The notes beneath the pieces were generated by a model. That model was not told the origin of the DNA. It did not search any database and saw only the letters and a program-made list of their open reading frames with translations. A stretch of 9,432 bases of DNA from Spirochaetaceae bacterium (lineage in GTDB: Bacteria > Spirochaetota > Spirochaetia > PWKH01). A program made the position numbers and the translations under genes. Location of the stretch: positions 1-9,432 of the forward strand of contig PWNW01000270.1 in NCBI GenBank assembly GCA_003557605.1, written 5' to 3'. Below are positions 6,486 to 9,432 of this stretch, piece after piece; positions within the stretch are counted from its first letter, which is position 1; each line of letters begins with the position of its first letter.

Positions 6486-7136
6486 TCAGATTTTCCGTTT
6501 CACCGCGTAGATAAGCACGTTCTTTGAAATATCTTCGGAGATATCAGAAAGCAGGGCAATGCGCTCGGTGAAGTACCTGATCTGCACTTTTCTGGAAAGC
6601 ATGTCAATTTCCTGGGAACTGAAGGCTCGACGCTTGATGGATTCCTCGAGTTTGTCAGCCTCCTCCTCATAAAAGACTACCTTGCTCACCCGGTCGTCCA
6701 CAATATGCAGGTCACTGAAAAATGCCCGTACCGCCCTGACCAATGAGCTGACCGCCTTGGATGAAGCTTCTGACAGTCTTATCATGTCATCCTGAAGGAA
6801 CTCCGGTATCACCGGTTTCTCTATGGAGATCTCCATGAGAAGGTCCTTGGAAAAGTCAACCACATCATCCATATCTCCCATCAGCTTAAAGACATCAGCA
6901 CGGGTATCGGGGATCAGCTTATATGCATACAGCTCGTACTTCACGGTCTTCAAGGCATCATCGGCCTTCCGTTCTATAGCAGCAACCTCAATTCGACGTT
7001 TTTCGAAATCCTCCGTTCTGCCGAGTATATAGTCCTTAACCGCTTCTTCGAAATGAAGGGACACTTCAGTGACATATCCCAAAAATCCTTCAATATGGTT
7101 AAGCAGGTCCCTGCTTTTGTTCTTCAGCATCTCCAT
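6486..7136 (-). CDS. DUF47 family PhoU-like protein
   Basis: A 216-residue, highly charged, all-helical cytoplasmic protein of the DUF47/PhoU_div family, near the usual 205-220 length. It carries two PhoU-style acidic metal motifs of the form E-x3-D, at Glu55/Asp59 (IERKADD) and Glu157/Asp161 (YEEEADKLEE), plus the acidic helix GDMDDVVDFSKDLL (87-100). Relatives usually sit beside Pit-type phosphate transporters as presumed regulators or adaptors. Here the partner is a cation/proton antiporter, so it more likely serves that transporter or ion/phosphate balance (inference). The start at 7136 is chosen because GAGGAGG (7146-7152) lies 9 nt upstream. The in-frame ATG at 7145 touches that Shine-Dalgarno, a TTG at 7154 lies upstream of it, and the ATG at 7130 is 15 nt away. 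The gene overlaps the end of the antiporter gene by 38 nt in another frame, so coupled translation is likely. Last gene of its operon. Confidence 0.88.
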   Translation of the reverse strand: MEMLKNKSRDLLNHIEGFLGYVTEVSLHFEEAVKDYILGRTEDFEKRRIEVAAIERKADDALKTVKYELYAYKLIPDTRADVFKLMGDMDDVVDFSKDLLMEISIEKPVIPEFLQDDMIRLSEASSKAVSSLVRAVRAFFSDLHIVDDRVSKVVFYEEEADKLEESIKRRAFSSQEIDMLSRKVQIRYFTERIALLSDISEDISKNVLIYAVKRKI

Positions 7137-8805
7137 TGTCAGCATCCTCCTCAAGCTCCTGTGATGCCTCCTCTTGTTCTTCCTTCAACAGGGCATCTTC
7201 CCGGGCAAACATTCCTATCAGGAGCTCTGCCCCCATCATATCAGGACTCTTCATAGTTTCAAGGCCTGAGAGGAAATCTTTGAGTTTCAGCAGCTCCTCT
7301 ATCATCAGCAGCCGTACAAACTGCTCCTGGTCTTTGCCTGAAGTCACCGCCAGTTCATTCTGCCGGCACTGGGCAGATATTGCCGTATCCTCCCTGCGAA
7401 GGGTAAAGAGCATTCGATGGCTGTCCGGACGCCGTACGTAGAATCCCTCCTCCCGGAAAGCCTCAAGAGTCTGCTGGAGCATGAACTCGGCGGTTCTTTC
7501 CGACGGAAAGGTAAGTTCAATCGATACGCTCTCCTGCTCCTTTCCTTCGAATTCTCGCGTATACCCCGGTCCCCCGCGGCTGAAGCTTCGAATCAGCAGC
7601 GGCGGTGCTGCGATTGAAGCAAGAAGCATTGTCAGCACAGCAACACCGAACATATCGCTGCCGATAGCTCCCATGGTCAGTCCCACTCCGGCAATTATCA
7701 GGGTCACTTCCCCACGGGGAAGCATGCCGCTTCCTATTCTCACAGCACCGCGGACAGTAAACCCTGCAAAGAGAGAGAACACAGCGCTTCCAAGAAATTT
7801 TGCAGCCATTGCCGTTACGGCAAAGATCAGCCCGAACACCCACACCTCTCCCACAGCACGGAAGTTGACCATCATCCCCATTACGCAGAAAAATACCGGA
7901 ACAAGAAGATCATAGAGGCCGCGTATGCGGGTTTGGATTTCATGGGCCACATCGGTCTGGGAGAAGGAAAGTCCGGTAATATATGCACCAATGATCATGG
8001 CAAGCCCTGAGAGTTCGGAAAGTCCGGCAAGCAGCAGTGCTATCCCCAATGCTACTGCAGCTGTCATGCCAAGGGACTCAAAACGCTTCATTCCTCTGGT
8101 GATTACCGGGGCAATGAATATCCCCGCTGCTGTGCAGACGATCCAGAACCCGAAGGCCTTTGCCGCAACAAGAGCGATATTACTCCAGGCTGCAGACCCG
8201 CCTTCCAGGGTCACCCTCGCCATGGCTGCTGCTGCCGCAAGGATGATGATGCTGATCACATCATCGAGCACCGCAGCCGACAATATGGTTACCCCCTCGG
8301 GAGATGAAAGCTTTCTCTGGTCGCTGAGTATCCGGGCGGTAATTCCAACCGAGGTTGCGGTAGACACCACACCCAGAAACAGCGCCGTCGGATCAAGCAG
8401 GGAGGTGACCGAAGGCAGCACAAGGACGGTCACCGTGCTTCCCAGGAAAAAGGGTATAATTATTCCTCCAAGGCCCACCACAGAGCCCTTCCCGGAGAAT
8501 CTCAGAAATGTCTTCAAGTCTGTTTCCAGACCGGATACGAACAGCAGGACAGCAGATCCGATCACTGCTATGCCGTAGAGCTCAGAAGAAACGGGGATGA
8601 GGCCTTCCTGAAGAGGGAACAGGGGGCCCTTAAGTATTCCCAGAGAGACTGATCCGAGCAGATAGGGTCCGATCACCATACCGGCGATCATCTCTCCGAG
8701 CACCTCCGACTGGCGCAGCTTATGTGCGGCAAACCAGCCGAAAAACCGGGCGGACAGGATCACTGCAGCAAGCTGCAGTACCAGCAATGTAATTGAATGG
8801 CTCAT
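7099..8805 (-). CDS. CPA2-family cation/proton antiporter with cytoplasmic tail
   Basis: A 568-residue inner-membrane protein. Residues 1 to about 405 hold 12-13 hydrophobic segments of a Na+(K+)/H+ exchanger. Key residues match the NapA-like, electrogenic branch: the paired aspartates Asp181-Asp182 in AAVLDDV, Lys336 in MAAKFLGS and the LPRGEV motif with Arg364 and Glu366. The extended loop STATSVGITARIL (148-160) is also typical. The remaining 160 or so residues are cytoplasmic: an alpha/beta segment (about 425-515) with no visible Rossmann glycine motif, so not the usual RCK/TrkA_N regulatory domain, then a Glu-rich tail (541-562). The ion cannot be assigned (Na+ or K+). The ATG at 8805 follows a GGAAGG 11 nt upstream. 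It is 22 nt downstream of the EIIA gene and overlaps the PhoU-like gene by 38 nt, suggesting regulation of exchange by both neighbours. Confidence 0.92.
   Translation of the reverse strand: MSHSITLLVLQLAAVILSARFFGWFAAHKLRQSEVLGEMIAGMVIGPYLLGSVSLGILKGPLFPLQEGLIPVSSELYGIAVIGSAVLLFVSGLETDLKTFLRFSGKGSVVGLGGIIIPFFLGSTVTVLVLPSVTSLLDPTALFLGVVSTATSVGITARILSDQRKLSSPEGVTILSAAVLDDVISIIILAAAAAMARVTLEGGSAAWSNIALVAAKAFGFWIVCTAAGIFIAPVITRGMKRFESLGMTAAVALGIALLLAGLSELSGLAMIIGAYITGLSFSQTDVAHEIQTRIRGLYDLLVPVFFCVMGMMVNFRAVGEVWVFGLIFAVTAMAAKFLGSAVFSLFAGFTVRGAVRIGSGMLPRGEVTLIIAGVGLTMGAIGSDMFGVAVLTMLLASIAAPPLLIRSFSRGGPGYTREFEGKEQESVSIELTFPSERTAEFMLQQTLEAFREEGFYVRRPDSHRMLFTLRREDTAISAQCRQNELAVTSGKDQEQFVRLLMIEELLKLKDFLSGLETMKSPDMMGAELLIGMFAREDALLKEEQEEASQELEEDADNGDAEEQKQGPA
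7146..7152 (-). promoter_or_regulatory. Shine-Dalgarno GAGGAGG for the PhoU-like gene, inside the antiporter gene
   Basis: On the minus strand GAGGAGG lies 9 nt before the ATG at 7136 and within the Glu-rich tail codons of the antiporter. It selects 7136 among several clustered in-frame ATGs (7145, 7136, 7130). Confidence 0.65.
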
Positions 8806-8827
8806 ATGTATGCAGGCCTTCCTTGCA

Positions 8828-9274
8828 TTAAAGACCGAACATCCTCAGAAGCTCTTCGGGTGTTTTCAAGGTCAGTATTTTTTCACGAACGGATTGAGAT
8901 GTAAGCACCAGGCTTATTTCTGCGAGAAACTGGACATGGGGGCCTGTGCGGTTGACCGGTGAGAGGGTCATGACAAAAATCCTGCTGGGCTGGCCGTCCA
9001 AGGCTTCAAAATCGACTCCCTCGGAATGGACACCAATGCAGGCTGTCAGTCCCTTCACAGCCTTGGTCTTTGCATGGGGTATAGCTACACCGTGCTGGAT
9101 ACCGGTAGACATTTTCTGCTCCCGCTCAAGCAGGTCCTTCAGCGCCTGCCCGCGGTCAGCAACCTTTCCGGTAAGCATCAGTATGTCCAGAAGCTCTTCA
9201 ATGACTTCCTGTTTTGATCTACCTGTCAGGTTCAGCGAAACCTGCTCTTTTGTAAGAATTTCCTTCAGCTTCAT
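8828..9274 (-). CDS. Stand-alone PTS EIIA domain protein (fructose/mannitol/Ntr type)
   Basis: A 148-residue single-domain protein, the normal length for a PTS_EIIA_2 (fructose/mannitol/Ntr) domain. The phosphorylatable histidine is His67 in GVAIPHAKT, and the second conserved histidine is His113 in GPHVQFLAEIS. No EIIB, EIIC or HPr domain is attached and none is encoded next to it. The downstream genes are a cation antiporter and a PhoU-like protein, not a sugar permease, which favours a regulatory EIIANtr-like role, as known for EIIANtr control of potassium transport in enterobacteria; this is inference. It could instead serve a sugar permease encoded elsewhere. The ATG at 9274 is chosen because family similarity starts with MKLKEILTKE. 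The frame is open for 33 more codons, but they translate the 5' leader with its hairpin. No clear Shine-Dalgarno is seen before 9274. First gene of the leftward operon. Confidence 0.9.
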   Translation of the reverse strand: MKLKEILTKEQVSLNLTGRSKQEVIEELLDILMLTGKVADRGQALKDLLEREQKMSTGIQHGVAIPHAKTKAVKGLTACIGVHSEGVDFEALDGQPSRIFVMTLSPVNRTGPHVQFLAEISLVLTSQSVREKILTLKTPEELLRMFGL

Positions 9275-9432
9275 AAAAATTAGGCACAGGAAACCACGGT
9301 GGCTTGCCCCGTGGAAGAATGTGCCATCCTTCTTTCTATTAAAGTTGTTGTTCTTGCTTTTAACCTTGTGCAATCTTTCTTTACATTTACTGAAGGACTA
9401 ATTACATTACCCCCTAAATCAGATATGGCAAA
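9275..9432 (-). other. AT-rich non-coding leader/promoter region upstream of the EIIA gene
   Basis: This 158-nt edge region is clearly more AT-rich than the genes and shows no protein-like reading frame on either strand. It holds the stem-loop and, at the far edge, a weak promoter candidate for the leftward operon: TTGCCA (9431-9426), a long 19-nt spacer, then TGTAAT (9406-9401). A second -10-like TTTAAT lies closer to the gene without a good -35. The exact promoter is not settled. Confidence 0.35.
9294..9314 (-). promoter_or_regulatory. Stem-loop in the leader of the EIIA gene
   Basis: CCACGG (9294-9299) and CCGTGG (9309-9314) pair perfectly. Inside them GG/CC adds two more pairs around a CTTG loop, with one bulged base, giving about 8 mostly G-C pairs. 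The element ends 19 nt before the EIIA ATG, where no Shine-Dalgarno is evident. It lacks a long U-tract on either strand, so it is more likely a translational or stability element than a terminator. Confidence 0.5.

Noticed and set aside
6454..6489. CTGAG/CTCAG inverted repeat between the convergent DUF4256 and PhoU-like genes as a terminator
   Set aside because: Only 5-bp arms with a 26-nt loop and no U-tract; chance pairing is likely.
7481..8578. Long plus-strand reading frames opposite the antiporter gene
   Set aside because: Low-complexity Ser/Thr/Ala/Pro-rich products are the expected shadow of a hydrophobic membrane protein gene read antisense.
9314..9330. Sigma54-like box TGGCAC (minus strand) upstream of the EIIA gene
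   Set aside because: The required downstream GC at the fixed 10-nt distance is missing.
9275..9373. 33-codon N-terminal extension of the EIIA protein
   Set aside because: It is Lys/Asn-rich translation of an AT-rich leader containing a stem-loop; EIIA similarity begins at 9274.

Overview
The window is 9.4 kb of tightly packed bacterial chromosome, by eye a little above 50% GC. It has short intergenic gaps, overlapping or near-touching genes and mostly Shine-Dalgarno-led starts. No phage, insertion sequence, CRISPR array, tRNA or rRNA is visible. The lineage cannot be fixed from the sequence. The gene mix (several PTS/transport genes, DUF2156, DUF4256, a secreted papain-like protein) would suit a free-living heterotroph such as a spirochaete, but that is a low-confidence guess.

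Region 1 (1-3261, minus strand) reads right to left as one probable operon. It encodes a two-TM membrane protein with a GRAM/bacterial-PH-like domain, a nitrilase-superfamily C-N hydrolase with an intact Glu-Lys-Cys triad, a GPH-type sugar:cation symporter of the MFS, and a Gfo/Idh/MocA oxidoreductase cut by the left edge. Gaps are 4 nt, 3 nt and an ATGA overlap, so the last three genes look translationally coupled. Together they suggest uptake and breakdown of a small, probably sugar-derived, compound carrying an amide or other C-N bond; this is inference.

Region 2 (3262-4264) begins with a 64-bp divergent spacer holding two back-to-back promoter candidates that sit very close to the start codons. 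The rightward gene encodes a soluble DUF2156 (LPG-synthase C-terminal, GNAT-fold) protein. It ends 7 nt from a convergent gene.

Region 3 (4272-6465) is a divergent pair separated by 181 bp. The leftward gene encodes an exported 490-residue protein with papain-like Cys, His and Asn signatures. The rightward gene encodes a DUF4256 protein.

Region 4 (6486-9432, minus strand) is a second operon: a stand-alone PTS EIIA of the fructose/mannitol/Ntr type, a CPA2-type Na+(K+)/H+ antiporter with an unusual cytoplasmic tail, and a DUF47 PhoU-like protein. The PhoU-like start codon lies inside the end of the antiporter gene. The layout suggests phosphotransfer-linked control of cation/proton exchange. 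It is the most suggestive arrangement here, although each gene belongs to a known family. I do not see an unmistakably new defence or mobile system.
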